DNA of 33,002 bases from an uncultured Clostridia bacterium (GTDB lineage: Bacteria > Bacillota > Clostridia > Christensenellales > UBA1242). The position numbers were made by a program, and so were the translations under genes. Shown piece after piece: positions 25,487 to 32,399 of this stretch. The stretch spans positions 1-33,002 of the forward strand of contig CANPWN010000009.1 in assembly GCA_947584415.1 (NCBI GenBank). Reading direction: 5' to 3'. The notes beneath the pieces are model-generated. The model saw only the letters and a program-made list of their open reading frames with translations. It did not search any database and was not told the DNA's origin. Numbering within the stretch: the first letter of the stretch is position 1; every line of letters starts with the position of its first letter.

Positions 25487-25960
25487 TTAAAAAGATTTTT
25501 GAAGGGCGTTGTCGCCAAATATTATTTCCTGATTTAGTATGTAAGTTGTGGCGGTGGGAAGAAATTTTAATGCCATGTCTTCGTTCGTTTGCCACATTGG
25601 GCCATAGCCGTCCTGAAATATCTCCAATTTTTGAATATTGTCGCATGCATTGGCAAAGGCGCGATACTGCTTGCTTTTTTGCTCATCACTTGCACTCTTC
25701 CCTTTTTCACGAAGTGCAGAGTGCATAAGTTCAATGCCACTGTCAAATCCGTCAACAAAAAAATCTTTGGTCTGCATGTCCAAAAGTTGGGAATACGAAT
25801 TTAAACGCCCTGATTTAATATCTTGCAAAATGCTCGAAACATCAGTTTTCTTTTTCTCAAATCTACATTTATAAATATGTAATAACATTATCTTTGTTTT
25901 TTCGTCTATTGAGCCATCCGTCTTTTTCAAAAGCCCCAATTTCTCAAGTTCTTTAAGCAT
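25487..25960 (-). CDS. Hypothetical protein
   Basis: 157 residues, not recognised. It is soluble, charged and mostly helical, with no signal peptide or membrane segment. The N-terminus MLKELEKLGLLKKTDGSI looks like a small helical DNA- or protein-binding start; the C-terminus ends in a more hydrophobic ATTYILNQEIIFGDNALQ. ATG 25960 has CGGAGGAAAA upstream and a good promoter. It lies between the surface protein gene and the PD-(D/E)XK nuclease gene, in the accessory stretch next to the tRNA-Arg. It does not overlap the nuclease and has its own promoter. Confidence 0.65.
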   Translation of the reverse strand: MLKELEKLGLLKKTDGSIDEKTKIMLLHIYKCRFEKKKTDVSSILQDIKSGRLNSYSQLLDMQTKDFFVDGFDSGIELMHSALREKGKSASDEQKSKQYRAFANACDNIQKLEIFQDGYGPMWQTNEDMALKFLPTATTYILNQEIIFGDNALQKSF

Positions 25961-25986
25961 TTTTCCTCCGAGTGATGTATGGGTTA

Positions 25987-26015
25987 ATTATATCACATTA
26001 AATTGAATAAAGCAA
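25987..26015 (-). promoter_or_regulatory. Promoter of the 25960 hypothetical gene
   Basis: -35 TTGCTT (26010-26015), 17-nt spacer, extended -10 TGA-TATAAT (25987-25992). The expected +1 near 25980 leaves a 20-nt leader with CGGAGG. Confidence 0.6.
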
Positions 26016-26043
26016 ACAATTTTTGCATATTTATGCAAAAAAA

Positions 26044-27129
26044 TTATTTCACTGGGCCTTTGGCAATGGCGTCATCTATGATATGCACATTGTTTTCAAC
26101 AATGGTTTTCATATCTTCGACAATTGACTGAATTGACGAGAAAATATTTTCGCTGTTGTTGAACAAATACCTTCCGCTGCCGAGTTCAAGTTTGTGTGGG
26201 ACAGATGGATATCTTTCACGAGTGTTGGCTTCATTGTGGATGGAATATTTGAAAGTGACGGCTTTGTTGCCTAAGAGTTTGTCGAGCGGTTCGCTTGCTT
26301 GTATTTCAAAATGCAGACCAGTGCTACCTTTATTTTCCCAATTTTTCTTGAAAATTTGTGTGTAAGACTTAACCCCATGAACTTTATAGTCCGAAAAAGA
26401 ATCTTGGAGTCGCTCGTTCAACAATATCATTATTTTTTTTGAATAAGTGTTGTAAGTGGAAACAACATGGTCAATCTTATTTCTGTTTTCAAAGTAAAAT
26501 TGTAATGCTGGGTCGTCAAATTCTTCATTTTCTTTCATAAAATATTCCTCCACATGTTTTGTAAAATCTCTAAGATAAAGATAATTTTCTTGGTCGGCAA
26601 GTTGCTCTTGATTAACGCTGTTCAATATGTCAACCAAGTCCTTGTAATAAAGTTGGATGAAATGCTTATTGGACGGCCTGGACTTGTTAAACTCAGGCTT
26701 TAAGTAAATATATTTCACAGGAAGTTTGTCCTTATTGAGCACGGAGAGTTGTTTTTCATAGTCGGATGTTTGATTTGCTTTTGATTCCCACGCCCATATT
26801 TTGTTTTCTATTACAAGCCAAAATTGTGAATACTTGACAATTATGTCCAGTCGGCTCTGTGACGAAATCTGGTCCTCTGTTTTAATACTTTCAAATGTCG
26901 AGTTTGCCAAAAGTTCCTCAAAATCAGGCTCAGAACTCACTTTTGTCTTTTGCAAAATTTGTTGCACTATACTCCGGTTTGTGTTGCGCTCATCAATAAA
27001 ATAGGCAAGATATTTTGATACCAAAACTTCATTGTAAGTCTTGTCCAAAATTTGCAAAAATGTTTTTGGCACTTTTTTTATGCTTAAATTGTTTAATCCT
27101 TTTTTTAGCGCGTCAAAATCAACAAACAT
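26044..27129 (-). CDS. PD-(D/E)XK nuclease family protein
   Basis: 361 residues. The nuclease signature is seen as RLDIIVKYSQFWLVIENKIWAWE, that is D followed about a strand later by ExK (ENK), which is typical of the PDDEXK_4-type nuclease family. The rest of the protein has a C-terminal region rich in aromatic and charged residues (VHGVKSYTQIFKKNW, GLHFEIQASEPL) that may contact DNA. Such proteins occur in defence islands and in mobile regions, but the target is unknown. ATG 27129 has TAGGAGAAAAG upstream; the longer frame to 27201 has no ribosome binding site. A 14-bp palindrome lies 32 bp upstream. No methyltransferase or other restriction partner is visible nearby. Confidence 0.75.
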   Translation of the reverse strand: MFVDFDALKKGLNNLSIKKVPKTFLQILDKTYNEVLVSKYLAYFIDERNTNRSIVQQILQKTKVSSEPDFEELLANSTFESIKTEDQISSQSRLDIIVKYSQFWLVIENKIWAWESKANQTSDYEKQLSVLNKDKLPVKYIYLKPEFNKSRPSNKHFIQLYYKDLVDILNSVNQEQLADQENYLYLRDFTKHVEEYFMKENEEFDDPALQFYFENRNKIDHVVSTYNTYSKKIMILLNERLQDSFSDYKVHGVKSYTQIFKKNWENKGSTGLHFEIQASEPLDKLLGNKAVTFKYSIHNEANTRERYPSVPHKLELGSGRYLFNNSENIFSSIQSIVEDMKTIVENNVHIIDDAIAKGPVK

Positions 27130-27160
27130 CTTTTCTCCTATTAAAAACCTTGTGCAAAAT

Positions 27161-27174
27161 TGCCTTCGAAGGCA
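27161..27174. promoter_or_regulatory. Perfect 14-bp palindrome upstream of the nuclease gene
   Basis: TGCCTTC-GAAGGCA, 32 bp upstream of the nuclease ATG. Its position fits a dimeric repressor site. No clear -35/-10 pair could be assigned around it. Confidence 0.4.
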
Positions 27175-27231
27175 TGCTTTCATTCCATCTCGAAAAAACA
27201 AACGACACTCGAGCGATTGCGGTCAGCAATC

Positions 27232-27267
27232 TGTGCAAAATTGCCAACATTCGTGCAATTTTGCACA
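27232..27267. repeat. Inverted repeat with 12-bp perfect arms
   Basis: TGTGCAAAATTG (27232-27243) and CAATTTTGCACA (27256-27267) around a 12-nt loop. A partial direct copy (TGTGCAAAATTGCC) sits at 27151-27164. A smaller stem GATTGC-GGTCA-GCAATC lies just before, at 27215-27231. The stretch 27130-27339 has no convincing gene and consists mostly of such stems. Confidence 0.6.
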
Positions 27268-27339
27268 AACAAAAAAAGCAAGCGTCAAGCGATGCTTTTC
27301 GCCGAAGGCGGAAACAAGCCATCAGCGCAGCTTTTTTTG

Positions 27340-27507
27340 TGGTGACCCCGCCGGGACTTCGTCGCAAACATCTCTCGGTGGTGGATTGCTTAGCACAATC
27401 CTTTGCCCTCGCTCGTTTGCTCCTCTTCCAAAAAATTCAAGCATTTTTTGGAATCCTTTATGCTGGGTTCGAGCCCCGGCGAAATTGTGCCATGCGCTAT
27501 TTTTTGC
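27340..27507. repeat. 168-bp structured unit, copy 1, beginning with the tRNA-Arg 3' end
   Basis: First of two tandem units with a period of exactly 168 bp. Its first 19 bp equal the 3' terminus of the neighbouring tRNA-Arg gene, CCA included (shown on the minus strand). Internal stems: outer stem 27349-27361 with 27470-27481 (one mismatch, one bulge); GCAAAC/GTTTGC (27364-27369, 27415-27420) around GGATTG/CAATCC; and a perfect 11-bp stem TTCCAAAAAAT/ATTTTTTGGAA (27426-27453). A T-arm-like CTGGGTTCGAGCCCCGG lies near the right end on the plus strand. Open frames across it look like translated tRNA and are not believed. Confidence 0.85.
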
Positions 27508-27675
27508 TGGTGACCCCGCCGGGACTTCGTCGCAAACATCTCTCAGTGGCGGATTGCTTGGCACAATCCTTTGCCCTCGCTCGTTTGCTCCTCTTCCAAA
27601 AAATTCAAGCATTTTTTGGAATCCTTTATGCTGGGTTCGAGCCCCGGCGAAATTGTGCCATGCGCTATTTTTTTG
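27508..27675. repeat. 168-bp structured unit, copy 2, ending at the tRNA-Arg gene
   Basis: Second copy, differing from copy 1 by about three transitions (all in one loop region) and a few bases in the terminal T-run. It again starts with the 19-bp tRNA 3' end (27508-27526), and the next occurrence of that 19-mer at 27676 is the tRNA gene itself. The loop sequence of the AT-rich stem (AAAAAATTCAAGC followed by T6) nearly repeats the sequence just upstream of the tRNA -35 box (27778-27797). Confidence 0.85.
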
Positions 27676-27751
27676 TGGTGACCCCGCCGGGACTCGAACC
27701 CAGAACAAAGCCTTAGGAGGGCTCCGTAATATCCGGTTTTACTACGAGGTC
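27676..27751 (-). tRNA. tRNA-Arg (anticodon CCT)
   Basis: 76 nt with encoded CCA. Acceptor stem GACCTCG/CGGGGTC with discriminator A; D-stem GTAA/TTAC; anticodon stem GAGCC/GGCTT with loop CTCCTAA, anticodon CCT (reads AGG); 4-nt variable loop; T-stem CTGGG/CCCGG with loop TTCGAGT. All arms pair. The 3' end faces the accessory stretch on the left. Confidence 0.95.
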
Positions 27752-27759
27752 ATGTCAAA

Positions 27760-27788
27760 AGTATAAACCATTGCTCAAAAAAATTCAA
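27760..27788 (-). promoter_or_regulatory. tRNA-Arg promoter
   Basis: -35 TTGAAT (27783-27788), 17-nt spacer, -10 TATACT (27760-27765). The predicted +1 lies 2 nt before the mature tRNA 5' end, so almost no leader would need removal by RNase P. Confidence 0.65.
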
Positions 27789-27812
27789 GCGTTTTTTAAC
27801 GAAACAATTTAT

Positions 27813-27840
27813 TTGATATTTTGCGGCTTTATGATATAAT
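27813..27840 (+). promoter_or_regulatory. Promoter of the phosphopantetheinyl transferase gene, leaderless arrangement
   Basis: -35 TTGATA (27813-27818), 16-nt spacer, extended -10 TGA-TATAAT (27835-27840). The predicted +1 is 27847, exactly the A of the ATG. Confidence 0.7.
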
Positions 27841-27846
27841 ATCCTC

Positions 27847-28428
27847 ATGAAACATTTGTCTGACAAAATTTTTGTGTTCGTCTCAAGCGTTGAAAGATTT
27901 AAAGGCAACCGAAAACTGCCTGAGTTTGCTGAAAAAGAAATTGAAAACACTTCCAATCAAAAAGTTTTGGATGAAAAATATGCTGCCTTCGGGCTATTGG
28001 ACTGGGCGCTTAAATTTTTAAAGATAGACGACAACTTTGAAAACATTGTTAAGATAAACGGCAAGCCACACTCCCCTTTTTTCCAATTTTCTTTTTCACA
28101 CTCGCATGGGCTTGTGGCGATGGCAATATGCAAAAAAGACATTGGAATTGATGTTGAACAGGTGGATAAAAACAGAAATTTAGATAAGATAAAAAGATAT
28201 GTTTGCTCTTTAGATGAAATGAAATATGCCAAAAATATGAAACGCTTAACAAAACTCTGGACAAAAAAAGAGTCAGCCTTTAAACTTCATGGTGGGGCGC
28301 ATTTTGTTCCAAAGGCAATTTGTGAAAACTGGTGCAAAACAAAAAAAATAAAGTTTGAAAATAAAATTTTCTTTTTAAGTGTTTGTGCTGACGAAAAAAG
28401 AAAAACCAAGTTTAAAATGCTTTTTTAA
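27847..28428 (+). CDS. 4'-phosphopantetheinyl transferase (Sfp-type)
   Basis: Transfers phosphopantetheine from CoA to a conserved serine of carrier proteins. 193 residues with the family signatures FSFSHSHGLVAMAI (80-93), GIDVEQV (100-106, metal ligands D102 and E104) and LWTKKESAFKLHGG (137-150, including E142). The length and lysine-rich character fit a small Sfp-like enzyme. No acyl carrier protein, NRPS or PKS gene is seen nearby, so the substrate is unknown; fatty-acid ACP is possible if AcpS is missing from the genome. No Shine-Dalgarno sequence precedes the ATG. Its stop shares TTAA with the stop of the opposing methyltransferase gene. Confidence 0.88.
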   Translation: MKHLSDKIFVFVSSVERFKGNRKLPEFAEKEIENTSNQKVLDEKYAAFGLLDWALKFLKIDDNFENIVKINGKPHSPFFQFSFSHSHGLVAMAICKKDIGIDVEQVDKNRNLDKIKRYVCSLDEMKYAKNMKRLTKLWTKKESAFKLHGGAHFVPKAICENWCKTKKIKFENKIFFLSVCADEKRKTKFKMLF

Positions 28429-29699
28429 TTTTTTTCAAGCACCATCAAAGTTTCAACATTGGCGGTGTTTGGGAACATATCGTAGCCCTGGGTAAATTTG
28501 ACGGAATAACCATAAGATAGCAAAAGTTTTATGTCCTTTGCAAGTGAAATTGGACTGCAAGAAATGTAAACAATTCTTTTTGCCATGGCATCTGCAAGCA
28601 TGGTTAAAACCTTTTTCCCACAGCCTTTGCGTGGCGGGTCAAGAATTATTGTTGGCAAGTGGGTTTTATTCAACTGGCCTTTCAAAACATCATTAACATC
28701 TCCTAAAACAAACTTTAAGTTAGTTTGTTTTTTTGATAAAGCAAGCTGCTTTGCCGCCTTGATTGCCGCCGGCACACTTTCTATGCCAACCACACTTTTT
28801 GCCTTTGTGGATATTAAATAAGTCAAATATCCACTTCCGCAATAGGCGTCAACAACTTCGTCACCAACATTTACAAATGAAATGACTTTTTGATACAACT
28901 TTTCCTTAATAAAAGTGTTGACTTGTAGAAAACTTGCGGGATAAATTTTTTGTGCTACTCCGTCCTCAATCAAAGTCAGATTTTTTAAGCCATAAACATG
29001 CTGAAAGTTCCCTGACAAAATTTCTTCGTCAGAAGAATTAAAGTTTAGATAAACTCCGCCATTAAAATTGTTGGCTTTAAAGATGGTCAAAAAACTGTCA
29101 AGATAATTTAATTTCCCTTGCGCAACAAATGTCAATAAAATTTGGTCATCTATTTGTCTGAGCATGAGGTGTTTTAAATTTCGCTCTGGCTTGTCCTCAA
29201 AAAATTGTGCGACAAAGAAAAGCATTTCGTTTATTCCATCACTTGCAAGAAGGCACTTTTTTATTTCAACAAAATTTTTGCTGCCCTCTTCATACATCCC
29301 AAAGTGCGTTCCGCCATCATACACCTTTGCCACAAACACACTTTTGTTGCGGTAATGATAATCTTTGTCTGACGCCACCGTTTCTTCCACGCGGACATCT
29401 ATCCCTGCAATTTTTTTGAGCGTGTTACAAATAAGGTTTTGTTTAAAAAGCAAACTTTCACACTTGTTCATGTGTTCAAGTTGGCAACCCCCACATTTGA
29501 AAAAATATGGGCATTGTGGAACAGCTCTGTTTGGGTTTTCGTTTTTAATCACTTTGCTTTTTGCTCTGACAAAGTTCTTTTCTTCTGCCAAAATTTCAAC
29601 CGTCACTTCTTCGTTCAAAAGCGCATTTTTGACAAAATATACTTTGCCTTCTTCTTTGGCAACACCTTCGCCAGAGATGTCATAATCAATAATCTTCAT
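28425..29699 (-). CDS. 23S rRNA (uracil-C5)-methyltransferase, RlmD/TrmA family
   Basis: SAM-dependent RNA m5U methyltransferase. 424 residues: a TRAM-like N-terminal domain (~1-55); the [4Fe-4S] cysteines C63, C69 and C72 (CPYFFKCGGC) plus a later one in EIKKCLLAS; SAM motif VVDAYCGSGYLTYLIS; LDPPRKGCGKKVL; and the catalytic cysteine in YISCSPISLAKD. RlmD, RlmCD and TrmA cannot be separated by eye; RlmCD-type enzymes are the usual Bacillota members. No Shine-Dalgarno sequence precedes ATG 29699; a promoter places +1 one base upstream. Single gene, convergent with the phosphopantetheinyl transferase. Confidence 0.92.
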   Translation of the reverse strand: MKIIDYDISGEGVAKEEGKVYFVKNALLNEEVTVEILAEEKNFVRAKSKVIKNENPNRAVPQCPYFFKCGGCQLEHMNKCESLLFKQNLICNTLKKIAGIDVRVEETVASDKDYHYRNKSVFVAKVYDGGTHFGMYEEGSKNFVEIKKCLLASDGINEMLFFVAQFFEDKPERNLKHLMLRQIDDQILLTFVAQGKLNYLDSFLTIFKANNFNGGVYLNFNSSDEEILSGNFQHVYGLKNLTLIEDGVAQKIYPASFLQVNTFIKEKLYQKVISFVNVGDEVVDAYCGSGYLTYLISTKAKSVVGIESVPAAIKAAKQLALSKKQTNLKFVLGDVNDVLKGQLNKTHLPTIILDPPRKGCGKKVLTMLADAMAKRIVYISCSPISLAKDIKLLLSYGYSVKFTQGYDMFPNTANVETLMVLEKN

Positions 29700-29706
29700 A
29701 AGAAAA

Positions 29707-29734
29707 AGTTTATCATAATTTTGCTATTTTTCAA
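29707..29734 (-). promoter_or_regulatory. Promoter of the RNA methyltransferase gene, near-leaderless
   Basis: -35 TTGAAA (29729-29734), 16-nt spacer, extended -10 TGA-TAAACT (29707-29712). The predicted +1 is 29700, one base before the ATG. Confidence 0.6.
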
Positions 29735-29737
29735 ATT

Positions 29738-29761
29738 AAAACAGCAAAAAAATGCGGTTTT
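29738..29761 (-). terminator. Possible weak terminator of ligD
   Basis: Minus strand AAAACCGCA-loop-TGCTGTTTT (one mismatch) lies just after the ligD stop at 29765. The T-run is part of the stem and no longer U-tract follows. It directly abuts the next promoter. Confidence 0.4.
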
Positions 29762-29764
29762 TAG

Positions 29765-32113
29765 TTAATTTTTCTTTAATTTTTGTTTAACATTAAAAAA
29801 TCCTTTCCATGGGTCAGCATATTTTAAGCGCCTCAACGCCTCTTTCATGTCTATACCATTTGGGGCAATAGAATCAAGTTCACTCCAACGAATTGGCATT
29901 GACACTGTGCCACCCTCTCTTGCTCGAAGGGAGTAAGGTGCGACAGATGTTGCACCTTTGCCATTACGAACCCAATCAATAAAAATTTTGCCTTTGCGGT
30001 TATCTTTACGGATGTTAGTGGTGTAACGCTCTGGCCATTTGCCTTCCATATATTCAGCCACATTTTTTGCAAAATCATGAAATTTTTGCCAGCCAACAGA
30101 CGGGACAAGAGGCACAACAATGTGATAACCCTTTCCACCGCTTGTTTTTAAAAAACATTTTAATCCCAAAACGGACAGCACTCGTTTCAAATCTCTTGCA
30201 CCCTGTCTGACCTTTTCAAGTTCCAAATTACTATCTGGGTCGAGGTCAAAAACCATCATATCCGGCTTGTTTAAATAGCCAACCTTACTTCCCCAAGTGT
30301 GAAATTCAATTGTGCCAAGTTGCACTTCACTTATGAGTGATTTTTTGTTTTTTAAGCAAAAATAGTCACTTTTTTCGTTATTTTCACCTAAAATTTTGAT
30401 AATTTTGATATTTTTGCTGTTTGGGAGCGGATGTTTTTTAAAGAACTTTTCTCCCTCAACATCATCATGACATCTGACCACACTGACAATTCGGTCTTTG
30501 ACATAATCAAGCATCCTCTCTGATACGGCGGAATAATATTTGGCGACATCCAATTTCGTTATCCTTTCTTTTTTATATATTATTCTTTCAGGCGAAGTTA
30601 TTTCAACGCCATCAACTTCGCTTTTATCCGCCTCTTCCATTACAACATCTTTTGACGCTTTATCTTCCCTTAGTCCTTTAAAACTTCCCTGTCTCAAAAG
30701 TCCGTCTGCCGTTATTTCTGCAAACTGGACTTCTGCGACAAGTGCGGGCTTTAGGAACACTGTGTTTTTATCACTTTTTAAATTTGAAAATGGAGATGTT
30801 TTTGTTTTTAATTTTGCAAACTTTTTTAACAAAGTTTTCGCCTCTCCCTCATCTATGCCCGTTCCAACTTTGCCAACATACTTAAGTTCGCCGTTTTTAT
30901 AATACCCGACCAAAATTGCCCCTATGCCACCACTCTTCTTTTCTGAAGGCTGATAGCCACCAAGGACAAATTCTTGGCGGTGATAACACTTGATTTTTAT
31001 CCAGTCCCCACTGCGCGAAGATGAATAAGTTGAATTAACCTTTTTGCCAACTATTCCTTCAAGCCCAAGTTTTGATGCAACAGCAAAACTTTGCTCTCCC
31101 TGACCTATCAGATGCTCGCTGAATTGAATTTGAGGCGGAGAGTTCTTGAGCAATTTTTTTAAAATTTTCTTTCGCTCAAGAATAGGCGTCTTTCTTAAGT
31201 CTTTGCCATCTAGAGCCAAAAGGTCAAAGACCATGTATGTCAGATTTTTGTCATCTGGGTTTTTAATATATGACTGCAAAAGGCCAAAGTCACTTCTGCC
31301 CTGACTGTCTGCGACAATCATTTCGCCATCAAGCACGAGAGAGTGATTTGCAAAAAATGTTTTCATCTGCTCAGTCACCTCTTCAAATTTTTGCGAATAG
31401 TCCAAATTGTTACGGGTGAAAAGTTTTGCTTTGCCATTTTCTATATATGCAAGTATGCGATAGCCATCATATTTGACCTCAAAAAGATAATCTTTGCCCT
31501 TTGGAATTTCAGTTTGCAATTTGGCAAGCATTGGCAAGATGCTTTTGAAAGGCAAAGGCTTTGTCTTTTTTTGAAGAAGTTGTGCGTTTGTGCGACCAGT
31601 TTTTACTGAAGTTTTTGGAAGAGTAAAGGTCGCTTTGACAAAACCATCTTTTTCCTTAATAAGAAGCCAATTTTCTTTTTCACCCTCTTTTTTGAGACGG
31701 ACAAGTGTCCACTTTCCTTTCAGCCTTTCCCCGTCAAGAGAAAATTTTAAAGAGCCATTTTTCAGCCCTTCATTGACATTTCCTTCGCATTTCCAACACC
31801 CTTCATCCCAAATGATGACGGTTCCTCCGCCATACTCACCCTTTGGAATTACACCCTCAAAAGAGGCATAGTCAAGCGGATGATTTTCGACTCTGACCGC
31901 AATACGCTTGTCTTTGGGATTTAAACTTGGCCCTTTGGGGACTGCCCAACTTAAAAGCACGCCTTCGTGTTCCAGACGAAAATCAAAATGTTTGGCGCGT
32001 GCTTCGTGATATTGAATCACATATTTTAATTTTTCCCCGCTCGGCTTAATTTTGCCTTTAGGCTCTGAAGTTTTTTCAAAATTGCGCTTTGATTGATAAT
32101 TTTTAAGGTTCAT
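29765..32113 (-). CDS. ligD: Multifunctional ATP-dependent DNA ligase D (NHEJ)
   Basis: End-joining enzyme of bacterial non-homologous end joining. 782 residues with domains in the order phosphoesterase, ligase, polymerase. The 3'-phosphoesterase domain has HEAR (36-39) and HFDFRLE (42-48). The ligase core has the adenylated lysine K214 in FEVKYDGYR, LDGEMIV, EGIVGKK (352-358) and WIKIKC. The C-terminal archaeo-eukaryotic primase-like polymerase domain has the metal motif FDLDPD (622-627) and SGGKGYHIVVPL. The start ATG 32113 gives MNLKNYQSKRNFEKTSEPKG, as in other LigD proteins; 16 upstream codons are rejected. No Shine-Dalgarno sequence is present. Ku, its usual partner, is not in the window. 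Confidence 0.96.
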   Translation of the reverse strand: MNLKNYQSKRNFEKTSEPKGKIKPSGEKLKYVIQYHEARAKHFDFRLEHEGVLLSWAVPKGPSLNPKDKRIAVRVENHPLDYASFEGVIPKGEYGGGTVIIWDEGCWKCEGNVNEGLKNGSLKFSLDGERLKGKWTLVRLKKEGEKENWLLIKEKDGFVKATFTLPKTSVKTGRTNAQLLQKKTKPLPFKSILPMLAKLQTEIPKGKDYLFEVKYDGYRILAYIENGKAKLFTRNNLDYSQKFEEVTEQMKTFFANHSLVLDGEMIVADSQGRSDFGLLQSYIKNPDDKNLTYMVFDLLALDGKDLRKTPILERKKILKKLLKNSPPQIQFSEHLIGQGEQSFAVASKLGLEGIVGKKVNSTYSSSRSGDWIKIKCYHRQEFVLGGYQPSEKKSGGIGAILVGYYKNGELKYVGKVGTGIDEGEAKTLLKKFAKLKTKTSPFSNLKSDKNTVFLKPALVAEVQFAEITADGLLRQGSFKGLREDKASKDVVMEEADKSEVDGVEITSPERIIYKKERITKLDVAKYYSAVSERMLDYVKDRIVSVVRCHDDVEGEKFFKKHPLPNSKNIKIIKILGENNEKSDYFCLKNKKSLISEVQLGTIEFHTWGSKVGYLNKPDMMVFDLDPDSNLELEKVRQGARDLKRVLSVLGLKCFLKTSGGKGYHIVVPLVPSVGWQKFHDFAKNVAEYMEGKWPERYTTNIRKDNRKGKIFIDWVRNGKGATSVAPYSLRAREGGTVSMPIRWSELDSIAPNGIDMKEALRRLKYADPWKGFFNVKQKLKKN

Positions 32114-32119
32114 GCAAAA

Positions 32120-32149
32120 ATTATTGCCAAAAGTTTGGCTATATAACAA
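32120..32149 (-). promoter_or_regulatory. Predicted ligD promoter with inverted repeat in the spacer
   Basis: -35 TTGTTA (32144-32149), 18-nt spacer, -10 AATAAT (32120-32125), placing +1 on the ATG at 32113. A 14-bp inverted repeat (GCCAAA-AG-TTTGGC on the plus strand, 32126-32139) fills most of the spacer, where a bound repressor would block RNA polymerase. The -35 box overlaps the U-tract of the upstream terminator. Confidence 0.45.
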
Positions 32150-32173
32150 AAAAGAGACCAAATTTAGTCTCTT
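32145..32173 (-). terminator. Intrinsic terminator of the 32382 gene
   Basis: AAGAGAC-(8 nt)-GTCTCTT (32152-32173 on the plus strand) followed by six T on the minus strand. The 5' arm includes the last codons of the gene. Confidence 0.75.
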
Positions 32174-32382
32174 GTGATGGATTCTTCCTCATTTTGTGCC
32201 AACGAACTGACAACATCTTCAAGCGGGATAAAGATTTTGCCAAGAACATATCCTTTTTTGTAGGCAGAATAATTTAAAGTGATTTGATTTGGATATTCTT
32301 TTACCTTTTCTTCCATGCTATAAAACTCATTTCCGTTTTCGCCCACTTTTTTAGTCAGCACTTTCTCTGTTATCTTTGGCAT
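32164..32382 (-). CDS. Hypothetical small protein
   Basis: 72 residues, not recognised: acidic and lysine-rich, with alternating polar and aromatic residues (NQITLNYSAYKKGYVLGKIF) that suggest a few beta strands, and no membrane segment or signal peptide. It has a full promoter, a ribosome binding site (CGGAGGGG) and a terminator overlapping its last codons, so it is a real single-gene unit. It lies between ligD and the collagen-like gene on the same strand, but the ligD promoter after the terminator argues against cotranscription. Confidence 0.75.
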   Translation of the reverse strand: MPKITEKVLTKKVGENGNEFYSMEEKVKEYPNQITLNYSAYKKGYVLGKIFIPLEDVVSSLAQNEEESITRD

Positions 32383-32399
32383 TTTACCCCTCCGTGATA

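Noticed and set aside
27340..27675. CRISPR array
   Set aside because: There are only two units, contiguous without short spacers, and the repeat is far too long; no cas genes are present.
27015..27766. Two long plus-strand frames (233 and 241 aa) and a minus-strand frame through the repeats
   Set aside because: They cross the tRNA gene and the tRNA-derived units; phrases such as TPPGLEPRTKP and GDPAGTRTQ are well-known translations of tRNA sequence, and there are no ribosome binding sites.
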